Shown here piece by piece: positions 1 through 5,790 of a stretch of DNA of 5,790 nucleotides (position 1 is its first letter; each line of letters opens with the position of its first letter). This DNA is from Clostridiales bacterium (lineage in GTDB: Bacteria; Bacillota; Clostridia; Oscillospirales; Oscillospiraceae). The stretch spans positions 1-5,790 of the forward strand of contig JAHZEE010000006.1 of assembly GCA_019421975.1 (NCBI GenBank), read 5' to 3'. The notes beneath the pieces are model-generated. The model saw only the letters and a list, made by a program, of their open reading frames with translations, was not told where the DNA came from and did not search any database. The translations under genes were made by a program, and so were the position numbers.

Positions 1-8
1 AAAGAGGT
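1..8 (+). promoter_or_regulatory. Ribosome binding site of the alpha/beta hydrolase gene
   Basis: The purine-rich run AAAGAGGT lies six bases before the ATG at 15, a normal Shine-Dalgarno distance. It supports that ATG as the true start. The promoter is not visible because the window begins here. Confidence 0.7.
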
Positions 9-14
9 AATACG

Positions 15-983
15 ATGCTGAGAAAAAAAACATCCGCCATCCCAGACGAACAGGCAACGGCGCGCGCGCAGGCCGCAGAGCAAAAGCAGACCTCTGCCAT
101 CCTGGCTGCGCTGAGGGCCATCCACTCCGCTGCGTCGCCGGACTCCATGGAGCCGGAGGACCTGGAGCGCCAGCGCAAGGGCCAGGAGCTGCTCGGCCGG
201 CTGATCACGCCCATGCTGGGGCTGAGCTGGGAGCCGTTTGAGCTGGCCTGCGGCATTCCCGCCGCATGGGTGCGCCCCAAGCGGGGCCACACGCCCCACC
301 AGGTGATTTTATACTGCCACGGCGGCGGATATACCAGCGGGAACCTGGGCTCCTCCCGCATTCTCGCCACGAAGCTCGCCAACACCGTCGGCTGCGATGT
401 GCTGGCCTTCGAGTACCGGCTGGCGCCCGAACACCCCTATCCGGCGCCCCTGGAGGATGCGCTGGCCGTCTGGGACGATCTGATGTATCTGGGCATCGGC
501 GCCAGAGATGTGATTTTGGTGGGCGACTCTGCCGGCGGCAATCTGGCGCTGACACTGACCATGGCGCTGCGGGACACCGGCCGCCGGCTGCCCGGCCGGC
601 TGGTGCTGCTCTCCCCCTGGACCGATCTGACCGCCAGCGGCGCCTCCTACGAGACCTGCCGCGAGCTGGATCCGGTTTTGACCCAGGACTATATCTACGC
701 CGTCCGGCAGGCCTATGCCCCCGACCGGAACTGGCGCGATCCCATGCTCTCGCCCCTGTTCGGGGACTTCCGCCAATTCCCGCCCACGCTGATCCAGGTG
801 GGGGAATATGAGATTCTGTACTCCGACTCCGAGCGGCTGCGCGACGAGATGGTCCGGCAGGGCATTCCCTGCTGCCTGCAGTGCTGGCCCGAACTGTGGC
901 ATGTGTTCCAGATGGTCCCCATGAAAAAGGCGACCGAGGCCATGGAGCAGATCGGCGCCTTTCTGTGGCAGACCGGCTGGTAG
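15..983 (+). CDS. Alpha/beta hydrolase, hormone-sensitive lipase (HSL) family esterase
   Basis: This is a 322-residue cytoplasmic serine hydrolase, probably a carboxylesterase acting on short-chain acyl esters or lactones; the substrate cannot be read from the sequence. An N-terminal helical cap (about residues 1-75) is followed by the alpha/beta fold. The HSL-family HGGG oxyanion-hole motif is at residues 102-105 and the family signature YRLAPEHPYPA at 134-144. The nucleophile elbow GDSAGG is at 170-175, with Ser172 as nucleophile. His296, in the context ELWHVFQ, is the catalytic base. The acid position appears to be Glu266 (in GEYEIL) rather than the more common Asp; some HSL-family members do use Glu. 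There is no signal peptide or membrane segment. The start follows a good ribosome binding site, and the length of about 320 residues is normal for the family. It converges with the nuclease-helicase gene and ends just before a shared terminator. The family call is firm, the exact activity unknown. Confidence 0.93.
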   Translation: MLRKKTSAIPDEQATARAQAAEQKQTSAILAALRAIHSAASPDSMEPEDLERQRKGQELLGRLITPMLGLSWEPFELACGIPAAWVRPKRGHTPHQVILYCHGGGYTSGNLGSSRILATKLANTVGCDVLAFEYRLAPEHPYPAPLEDALAVWDDLMYLGIGARDVILVGDSAGGNLALTLTMALRDTGRRLPGRLVLLSPWTDLTASGASYETCRELDPVLTQDYIYAVRQAYAPDRNWRDPMLSPLFGDFRQFPPTLIQVGEYEILYSDSERLRDEMVRQGIPCCLQCWPELWHVFQMVPMKKATEAMEQIGAFLWQTGW

Positions 984-994
984 GGGCCGGTCTG
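969..994 (+). other. Small inverted repeat spanning the hydrolase stop codon
   Basis: CAGACCGGC (969-977) and GCCGGTCTG (986-994) are perfect 9-base inverted arms around an 8-base loop containing the TAG stop codon. Only a weak T-rich tail (TTCT) follows, so it is a poor terminator on its own. It sits directly before the strong terminator hairpin and may act as a 3'-end RNA structure, or may be incidental in GC-rich DNA. Confidence 0.4.
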
Positions 995-1003
995 TTCTAA
1001 AAT

Positions 1004-1049
1004 CAGAGCGCCCGCCGTTCGGTGGAACGGCGGGCGCTCTGGCTTTTTT
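1004..1049. terminator. Bidirectional rho-independent terminator between convergent genes
   Basis: A perfect 17-base inverted repeat (arms 1004-1020 and 1025-1041, loop GGTG) is followed on the + strand by GC and then six Ts (1044-1049), ending hydrolase transcription. Read on the - strand, the same stem is preceded by six As and followed by ATTTTAG, so it can also end the nuclease-helicase transcript. The last T of the + strand run is the first base of the complement of the helicase stop codon, so the signals are packed with no spare bases. Confidence 0.92.
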
Positions 1050-4000
1050 CAGAACAGGCTGATCTGATCGGCGGGGCGCTCCCGGCGCGGCAAGGCCGGA
1101 AGGCGCATCACATCGCCCGGCAGATCGTCCAGAAATGCCGAGGGCGTCTGACCAGTGGTGAGGATCAGCTCCTGCCGGGCGCGGGTCATCCCCACATACA
1201 GAAGCCGCCGCTCCTCCTCCAGATCCGCCGGACGCCCGGCGGCCTCCAGCGGCAGTGTGCCCGCATCCAGGCCTGCGACAAAGACTGCGTCAAACTCCAG
1301 GCCCTTCGCCCCGTGCAGCGTCATCAGGCGCACTGCGCCCGACTTCCATCCCTTGCCGGCGGCACGGACCAGGTCCGGCTCCTCTGCCAGCGTCAGTGCG
1401 CTCCAGAGCGCCTCAAAGCTGCCGTAGAACACTGCCGCGTTCTGCAGCCGCTCCAGCGCCTGCGACGCGCCGTACTGCGTCTGCCACTGCTCGACCAGCT
1501 TCCACGGCTTCTGCTTCGCAACAGGCCCCTGCCATTGCGCCATCTGCTCCAGCCACTGCGCCAAAAGGTCATAGCCGCCAAGCGCCTGGCGCAGTGCGTC
1601 CAGATCCAGCGCGTCCTGGTGGGCACAGGCCGCCTGGGCCGTCTGAATCAGGTCCTCCGGGCACTGCCAGATGAGGCGCAGCGCCGTCTCCACCGCCGTC
1701 AGATCCTTAGGGCACTGAATCGCCCGGAACAGGCACAGAAGGCCCCGGACCCGGCCATCGTCCAGATAGTCCTCCCGGCCGCAGACCAGGCACGGGATGT
1801 CATCATGCCGCAGGCACCGCTCCACCAGCTCCAGCTGGCGGTGGGTCCGGCAGAGAACGGCCATGTCGGAAAACGCCCGCGCCGTCCGCTCGGAGCCCAG
1901 GCGCTGGGCCTCGAGCATGTCCACGCCGCCGCTCATGCGTCCGATCTCCTTGGCAATCCAGACCCCTTCAGAGAAGCTGTCCGCCGCCTGCACCAGACGC
2001 ACCTGCACGCCGGCCGGAAGGTTGGGCGAAAGCGCTCTTTCAGGCCCCGGATTGCGCTCGATCACCGGTCTGGCGGCCGCCAGGATCTCCGGCGTGGAGC
2101 GGTAGTTCTCCGTCAGATGAATCAGGCGCGTCTCAGGAAGCTCCTGCTGCAGCCGGGCGAAGCACCGGCTGTTGGCCCCGCGGAAGCCATAGATGGCCTG
2201 GTCCGGATCGCCGATGACAAAGAGGCTCCGGCCATGCTGGCTCCAGGCGCGCACCAGCGCATACTGCGCCTCGTTGATATCCTGGAACTCATCGACCAGC
2301 AGATGGTGAAAGCGCCGCTGCCCCGCCGCCTCCAGCTGCAGCGCAGCGGTGAGCAAATCGTCAAAATCCAACGCGTCCATTGCCTGCAGGCGGGCACAGT
2401 ACGCCGCCTGCAGCGCCGGATCGGCGCCTGTCTGCTCCGGCGGAACGCCGTTTTTGGCCCGGGAGACGGCCTGCAGCAGCTGCTTTGCTCCGCCCTTCCG
2501 GCCGCTCTGCCGCAGCACCTGCTCGGCCACGGTCAGCGCCTCGCTCTGGCCGATCAGCCGGACCTCTCCCAACAGCTGCAGGCAGATGGCGTGAAAGGTG
2601 CCAATGGTCATCTTGGCCACGGCCCGCCTGCCGCCCAGGCGGGCCTCCAGCCGCTGGCGCATCTCGGCCGCGGCCTGGTTGGTAAAGGTCACGGCGGTGA
2701 TCTCCTCCGGCCGGACGCCCTGCTGCTCCACCAGGTATGCGATCCGGCTCACCAGCGTCTTGGTCTTTCCAGTGCCCGGCCCTGCCACCACGGCCACCAC
2801 AGCCTCCTGGGCCTCCACCGCCGCCGTCTGGGCCGGATTCAGCTGCTCCGGCAGCGGGGCCTGGGTCGGCTGCGGCGCAGACGCCGGCAAAACCGGGGCC
2901 ATGCGGCGCTTGCCGGGCCCTGCAGCTGGCGCGGCCGGGCCAAATAGGGAGATCTGTCCGCTGAACTGCTCGATCTCTGCCGGAGTCAGCAGGGAAATTT
3001 CGCCGTATTCTCCGTCAAAGCCGGCCCGCCGGATCACCTGGCCGGCCCGCAGGCGCCGGATTCCCTCTGCCACGCAGGCGCCCGCAGCCTGCTCAATTGC
3101 CTCGATGGGCGCCTGGCGCAGGATATAGAACTCTGAGCCCAGCGTCTGGAGCAGCCGCTCATACTGCGCCAGCGTCTTTTTCCCCGTCGCAGAGCCGCCG
3201 GTGGAGGCCGCCAGGACCTCCGGCAGCGGTGCAAGCCGTTCAAAGGGCTTGGCCCCCGCCGGCCGGAAGCCCGCAGGGCGGTCGGCCAGCGCCTCCACCC
3301 GGTGTTCCACCCCGATGGTCAGCTTTTTGCCGCACACCGGACAGCGGCCGCCGTACGCGGCGGTCTCGGCCGGCGTCAGGCACACGCCGCAGTTCCGATG
3401 GCCGTCCAGATGGTACTTTCCCTCCTCGGGGAAAAACTCCACCGTCCCCAGAAAGCCCTCTTTGCTGCGGATGGCCTGGACCAATGCCGGATAGGTCCGG
3501 TCGGTGTCCAGGAGATTGGCCTCCCGGCCCAGCTTGGAGGGCGAGTGGGCATCGGAGTGGGAGACCAGGGTCAGGCCGTCGAGCATGGAGACCCGCCAGT
3601 TCATGGGCGGGTCGGAGGAGAGGCCCGTCTCCACCGCATGGATGTGGGGCGTCAGATCCCCAAAGCACGCCTCCACGCTGTCAAAGCCGGAGAAGGCCCC
3701 CAGCATGGAGAAGTGGGGCGTCCAGATGTGGGCCGGGATGAACTCCGCCTGTTCGCAGGCGTCCAGCGTCAGCTCCAGAAGGTCCCGGCTGTCCAGCCCC
3801 AGGATGGGCCGGCCGTCGGAGTGGAGATTGCCGATGGCCTCCAGCCGGTGGGAGAGCTCGTCCGCCGCCTCCAGGCTGGGCAGCAGAATCACATTGTGGA
3901 CCTTGCGCGTCTTGCCGTCGCGCTTGTAAATGGAGCTGATCTCGCCCGTAATCACAAACCGCGGCGCCTCACCGGGCGCAGCGCCGGGCAGGCGCAGATC

Positions 4001-4201
4001 TTCACGCAGGGTGTAGACCCCCTCGCCGGCCGGGACCAGCTGTTCTCTGAGCTCCGCCCGCCATGCCGGATGGGTGAAGTCCCCGGTGCCGAGTACTGAG
4101 ATTCCCTTTCGCCTGGCCCACCAGTCCAGATGGGGCGCATCGCCGTCCCGGCTGGTGGCGCGGGAGAAACGGGAGTGGATGTGCAGATCCGCAATATACA
4201 T
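1049..4201 (-). CDS. Endonuclease Q-like PHP nuclease fused to a UvrD/PcrA-type helicase
   Basis: This 1050-residue protein has two enzymatic halves. Residues 1-420 resemble endonuclease Q, the PHP-family enzyme known from archaea and some bacteria that nicks DNA 5' of deaminated bases and abasic sites. Metal-site candidates are DLHIHS (5-10), GDFTHP (40-45), Glu87, the AHIWTPH segment (157-163) and SHSDAHS (214-220). A Cys4 zinc ribbon follows (Cys271, Cys274, Cys287, Cys290). A Pro/Ala-rich linker (about 421-450) leads to a complete superfamily 1A helicase: Q motif LNPAQ (454-458), Walker A AGPGTGKT (473-480), Ia TFTNQAAAEM (505-514), Ib GTFHAI (534-539), Walker B VDEFQD (636-641), III GDPDQAIYGFRGA (664-676), IV ENYRS (698-702), V TLHGAKGLEF (961-970) and VI RRLLYVGMTRAR (998-1009). 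All motifs look active. Only 41 residues follow motif VI, fewer than in PcrA/UvrD. QISLF occurs at 416-420 and again at the C-terminus, resembling sliding-clamp-binding peptides. The start is fixed by the typical MYIADLHIHS N-terminus and a good ribosome binding site. Likely role: repair of deaminated or abasic DNA, with nicking and strand unwinding in one chain (inferred). Confidence 0.93.
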   Translation of the reverse strand: MYIADLHIHSRFSRATSRDGDAPHLDWWARRKGISVLGTGDFTHPAWRAELREQLVPAGEGVYTLREDLRLPGAAPGEAPRFVITGEISSIYKRDGKTRKVHNVILLPSLEAADELSHRLEAIGNLHSDGRPILGLDSRDLLELTLDACEQAEFIPAHIWTPHFSMLGAFSGFDSVEACFGDLTPHIHAVETGLSSDPPMNWRVSMLDGLTLVSHSDAHSPSKLGREANLLDTDRTYPALVQAIRSKEGFLGTVEFFPEEGKYHLDGHRNCGVCLTPAETAAYGGRCPVCGKKLTIGVEHRVEALADRPAGFRPAGAKPFERLAPLPEVLAASTGGSATGKKTLAQYERLLQTLGSEFYILRQAPIEAIEQAAGACVAEGIRRLRAGQVIRRAGFDGEYGEISLLTPAEIEQFSGQISLFGPAAPAAGPGKRRMAPVLPASAPQPTQAPLPEQLNPAQTAAVEAQEAVVAVVAGPGTGKTKTLVSRIAYLVEQQGVRPEEITAVTFTNQAAAEMRQRLEARLGGRRAVAKMTIGTFHAICLQLLGEVRLIGQSEALTVAEQVLRQSGRKGGAKQLLQAVSRAKNGVPPEQTGADPALQAAYCARLQAMDALDFDDLLTAALQLEAAGQRRFHHLLVDEFQDINEAQYALVRAWSQHGRSLFVIGDPDQAIYGFRGANSRCFARLQQELPETRLIHLTENYRSTPEILAAARPVIERNPGPERALSPNLPAGVQVRLVQAADSFSEGVWIAKEIGRMSGGVDMLEAQRLGSERTARAFSDMAVLCRTHRQLELVERCLRHDDIPCLVCGREDYLDDGRVRGLLCLFRAIQCPKDLTAVETALRLIWQCPEDLIQTAQAACAHQDALDLDALRQALGGYDLLAQWLEQMAQWQGPVAKQKPWKLVEQWQTQYGASQALERLQNAAVFYGSFEALWSALTLAEEPDLVRAAGKGWKSGAVRLMTLHGAKGLEFDAVFVAGLDAGTLPLEAAGRPADLEEERRLLYVGMTRARQELILTTGQTPSAFLDDLPGDVMRLPALPRRERPADQISLF

Positions 4202-4208
4202 ATAGGTA

Positions 4209-4216
4209 CACCTTCT
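4209..4216 (-). promoter_or_regulatory. Ribosome binding site of the nuclease-helicase gene
   Basis: On the - strand, AGAAGGTG lies seven bases before the ATG at 4201. It decides the start in favour of the ATG encoding MYIADLHIHS. Confidence 0.75.
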
Positions 4217-4224
4217 GTCTGTCG

Positions 4225-4264
4225 ATTATACCTGTATTATAGTATCTTTTGTCGTTTGATGCAA
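4225..4264 (-). promoter_or_regulatory. Promoter region of the nuclease-helicase gene, with two TATAAT boxes
   Basis: Read on the - strand, two perfect TATAAT -10 boxes occur at 4236-4241 and 4225-4230, offset by 11 bases. The upstream box has TTGCAT at 4259-4264 with an ideal 17-base spacer, a weak -35 match (TTG only). The downstream box has only ACGACA at a long 19-base spacing. Either or both could be used. This is the AT-rich gap after the terminator of the preceding gene, so an independent promoter is expected here. I see no clear LexA/SOS-type operator. Confidence 0.6.
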
Positions 4265-4298
4265 TCCAACCTTTTGAAGTACTGCTCCGGCGGCATGC

Positions 4299-4329
4299 AA
4301 AAAAAGCCTCCCCCTGTTTGGGGGAGGCT
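4299..4329 (-). terminator. Rho-independent terminator of the metal-binding protein gene
   Basis: On the - strand, AGCCTCCCCC (arms at 4320-4329 and 4305-4314) forms a perfect 10-base-pair stem with a 5-base loop, followed by a run of Ts (the complement of the A-run at 4299-4305). It lies 16 bases after the stop codon of the small gene at 4346-4594 and insulates that gene from the nuclease-helicase gene downstream. Confidence 0.92.
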
Positions 4330-4345
4330 GCCGGGCGGCTCTGTG

Positions 4346-4594
4346 TCACCGGTGAAACAGGCCCTTTTTCTCATAGGGCTCGCTGGCGACAGATATGGCG
4401 GTATAGCCAGTCTCGTCGATGGCCTTTTTGAGCGCCTGCTCGTCGATGGCCTGCTCCGTGATGACGACGGTCTGCCCCTTGCTGTGGGACGATGTGACCT
4501 TTTTGACCGCAAATGCCTTGCGGATCGCGTCGTTCACATGGGCCTCGCACATGCCGCACTGCATCCCGTCGACCGCAACCGTGTATTTTGTCAT
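4346..4594 (-). CDS. Heavy-metal-associated (HMA) domain protein, copper-chaperone type
   Basis: This 82-residue soluble protein has the ferredoxin-like beta-alpha-beta-beta-alpha-beta pattern of HMA domains. The metal-binding loop is GMQCGMCEAHV (residues 10-20), with Cys13 and Cys16 as the expected ligands of a monovalent soft metal, usually Cu(I). The family carries copper to P-type ATPases or buffers it in the cytoplasm; the metal here is inferred. A short charged and aromatic tail (SEPYEKKGLFHR) follows the domain. The start chosen is the ATG at 4594, because AAGGGGAG lies six bases upstream. An in-frame ATG at 4618 would add eight residues but has no ribosome binding site. The gene has its own promoter overlapping the MATE stop codon and its own terminator, so it is probably a single-gene transcript. 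No copper ATPase or metal-responsive regulator is present in the window. Confidence 0.88.
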   Translation of the reverse strand: MTKYTVAVDGMQCGMCEAHVNDAIRKAFAVKKVTSSHSKGQTVVITEQAIDEQALKKAIDETGYTAISVASEPYEKKGLFHR

Positions 4595-4600
4595 ATCCTT

Positions 4601-4608
4601 CTCCCCTT
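4601..4608 (-). promoter_or_regulatory. Ribosome binding site deciding the HMA protein start
   Basis: On the - strand, AAGGGGAG stands six bases before the ATG at 4594. It lies inside what would be coding sequence if translation began at the upstream ATG (4618), which itself lacks a Shine-Dalgarno sequence. The shorter form is therefore preferred. Confidence 0.7.
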
Positions 4609-4629
4609 TGGTTTGCATTGTCTAACCAC

Positions 4630-4658
4630 ATCATACCACGGCCATCGGAAAAGATCAA
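4630..4658 (-). promoter_or_regulatory. Promoter of the HMA protein gene, overlapping the MATE stop codon
   Basis: On the - strand, TTGATC (4653-4658) and TATGAT (4630-4635) are separated by exactly 17 bases, a good sigma-A-type promoter (4 of 6 and 5 of 6 consensus matches). The -35 box contains the TGA stop codon of the upstream MATE gene. I see no obvious metal-regulator operator such as a CopY-type TACANNTGTA. Confidence 0.65.
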
Positions 4659-5790
4659 TCCGGTTGCGTGCGAATTCTGTGCAAAAAGAGCGCGCACAGC
4701 GCCAGAGAGACCAGGCTCGCCAGGGGCGCTGCAAAGCCCACATGAAACAGGTCCGCCTGAGGCAAGCGGCTGAGATACCACGACAGGGGCAGCCGCACCA
4801 GCACGGTGGAGACCAGGCTGTGGAGCAGCGGAAAGACCGGATGGCCGCCGCCAGAAAAGTAGGTGTTCAGGCAAAAGACAAAGCAGACGATCACGCAGTC
4901 GAGGCTGTAGGAGCGCAGGTACCACCCGCCGGTCTCGATGACCTGCGGGTCATTTGTAAAGAGCCCCACCAGGGCAGGCGCGGCCAGCTGGGCCGCCGCA
5001 AAACAGGCCACGCCGAACCCCAGCGCCAGCAGGACCCCCGCCTCCAGGCAGCGCCAGGCGCGGGCCATGAGATTGGCGCCCAGGTGCTGGGCCGTGATGG
5101 CCGCAACGGCCGAGGCGATGGCGGTGGTGGGAAGCATACTGAACACAATGAGCTTCTCCACCACGCCCACGCTGGCCGACTCCGTCAGGCCCATGTGGTT
5201 GATGAGGGCCGTCAGCACCAGAAAGGAGACATTGACAAGTCCCTCCTGCAGAGCGATGGGGAGGCCGGACGCGAGCATCTGCCGGGCGGCTGCGGTCTGC
5301 AGGCGCGGCCTTTTGCGGCGGTACTGGCGCAGATTGCCCCGGCAGCACAGGTACAGGCCGATTAAAACGAGGCCGGCGCCCTGGGCGATCACCGTGGCGA
5401 TGGCGGCGCCGGCAGCGCCCAAATCCCGCACCCCCACGAGCAAGTAGTCCAGCACAATGTTGACCACGCAGGCTGCCGCAATAAACAGCAGCGGCGTCCT
5501 GGCGTCCCCCAGGCCACGCAGAACCGCGCTGACGGTGTGGTAGCCCATAATCAGCGGGATCCCCAGCGCACAGATCCGCAAATAGTCAAAGGTCCCGGCC
5601 AGCGCCTGCGCCGGCACCTGCATGATGCTGCAGATCTCATCGAGCAGATACAGGGTCGCCGCCGTCATCGCCAGCGACAGCAGGCCAAAGAGCGCCAGGG
5701 CTGTTTTGACGGCGTCGGCCACCTGACGGCCCTGGCGCGCGCCGTAGGCCTGGCCGATCCGCACCGTGCCGCCGGTGGTAAGCCCCACCG
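4655..5790 (-). CDS. MATE-family multidrug/cation antiporter, 5' end outside the window
   Basis: This is an inner-membrane antiporter of the MATE (NorM/MepA/DinF-like) family, which exports drugs or metabolites against a sodium or proton gradient. About 378 codons are visible against roughly 450 in full-length proteins, so some 60-75 N-terminal residues lie beyond the window edge. The GTG near the edge is an internal Val, not a real start. Recognisable family features, numbered from that Val, are a GQAYGARQ segment (residues 12-19) after the first helices, RGLGDARTP (91-99) and the matching second-half SGGGHPVFP (302-310). These reflect the two-lobed pseudo-symmetry of MATE proteins. About ten hydrophobic segments are visible, with a basic cytoplasmic linker between the lobes (about residues 150-163, rich in Arg and Lys). 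The protein ends with the short hydrophilic tail HRIRTQPD. No terminator follows; the promoter of the next gene overlaps its stop codon, so readthrough into the HMA gene is possible. The substrate is unknown. Confidence 0.92.
   Translation of the reverse strand, partial: VGLTTGGTVRIGQAYGARQGRQVADAVKTALALFGLLSLAMTAATLYLLDEICSIMQVPAQALAGTFDYLRICALGIPLIMGYHTVSAVLRGLGDARTPLLFIAAACVVNIVLDYLLVGVRDLGAAGAAIATVIAQGAGLVLIGLYLCCRGNLRQYRRKRPRLQTAAARQMLASGLPIALQEGLVNVSFLVLTALINHMGLTESASVGVVEKLIVFSMLPTTAIASAVAAITAQHLGANLMARAWRCLEAGVLLALGFGVACFAAAQLAAPALVGLFTNDPQVIETGGWYLRSYSLDCVIVCFVFCLNTYFSGGGHPVFPLLHSLVSTVLVRLPLSWYLSRLPQADLFHVGFAAPLASLVSLALCALFLHRIRTQPD

Noticed and set aside
2900..2925. Possible internal translation start giving a helicase-only protein (Met434)
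   Set aside because: The Met codon falls in the linker, but the upstream - strand sequence is GC-rich with no purine-rich ribosome binding site at the right distance.
1022..2947. 641-codon open frame on the + strand opposite the helicase
   Set aside because: It lies wholly antisense to a gene with clear helicase motifs. Its translation is rich in Arg, Leu, Gln and His with no domain pattern, as expected for a complementary frame in GC-rich DNA. It begins inside the terminator hairpin and has no ribosome binding site that I can see.
4202..4264. LexA/SOS operator before the nuclease-helicase gene
   Set aside because: The CTGT and ACAG fragments present do not form the CTGT-N8-ACAG spacing, and no Gram-positive-type GAAC-N4-GTTC box is present.
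4346..4618. Longer 90-residue form of the HMA protein starting at 4618
   Set aside because: The ATG at 4618 has no Shine-Dalgarno sequence, while the ATG at 4594 has AAGGGGAG six bases upstream. The extra residues (MQTKGEKD) are just the translated ribosome binding site region.
4130..5365. 411-codon open frame on the + strand across the HMA and MATE genes
   Set aside because: It overlaps three well-supported - strand genes and two terminator or promoter regions. Its composition is low-complexity Gln/Arg/His/Gly, a shadow of the opposite coding strand.
5786..5788. GTG near the window edge as the start of the MATE gene
   Set aside because: The protein enters in the middle of the first MATE lobe, so 60-75 residues would be missing; the frame stays open to the window end. 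It is a gene cut by the window, not a truncated gene.
1..5790. CRISPR arrays, tRNA or rRNA genes, insertion sequences, attachment sites
   Set aside because: No repeat-spacer pattern, cloverleaf, transposase or flanking terminal repeats were recognised; the gaps between genes are all under 150 bases and are accounted for by promoters and terminators.

Overview
This is a GC-rich window with very compact gene packing, short AT-rich intergenic gaps, strong purine-rich ribosome binding sites, sigma-A-type promoter boxes and rho-independent terminators. Together these suggest a high-GC-content member of the Firmicutes, most likely a Clostridia/Oscillospiraceae-type gut bacterium. The taxonomic call is an inference from sequence style and protein types, not a match.

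Layout: (1) positions 15-983 on the + strand encode a hormone-sensitive-lipase-type alpha/beta hydrolase. (2) Positions 1004-1049 hold a strong hairpin with T-runs on both sides, which serves as a shared terminator for two converging genes. (3) Positions 1049-4201 on the - strand encode a 1050-residue protein that joins an endonuclease Q-like PHP nuclease with a Cys4 zinc ribbon to a complete UvrD/PcrA-type superfamily 1 helicase. (4) Positions 4346-4594 on the - strand encode a small heavy-metal-associated (copper-chaperone-type) protein with its own promoter and terminator. (5) Positions 4655-5790 on the - strand encode a MATE-family multidrug/cation antiporter whose 5' end lies beyond the window.

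The three - strand genes point the same way, but they look separately controlled. A well-spaced promoter overlaps the stop codon of the MATE gene and drives the metal-binding protein. A terminator closes that small gene, and one or two further promoter-like elements precede the nuclease-helicase gene. I see no evidence that the products act together.

The most interesting item is the nuclease-helicase fusion. It carries the pentapeptide QISLF twice, once exactly at the end of the nuclease half (residues 416-420) and once as the last five residues of the protein (1046-1050). This closely resembles the bacterial sliding-clamp-binding consensus QL[S/D]LF. It suggests a one-polypeptide repair machine (nick at a damaged base, then unwind) that could be tethered to the replication clamp at two points. 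That is a hypothesis built on motifs seen in the sequence.
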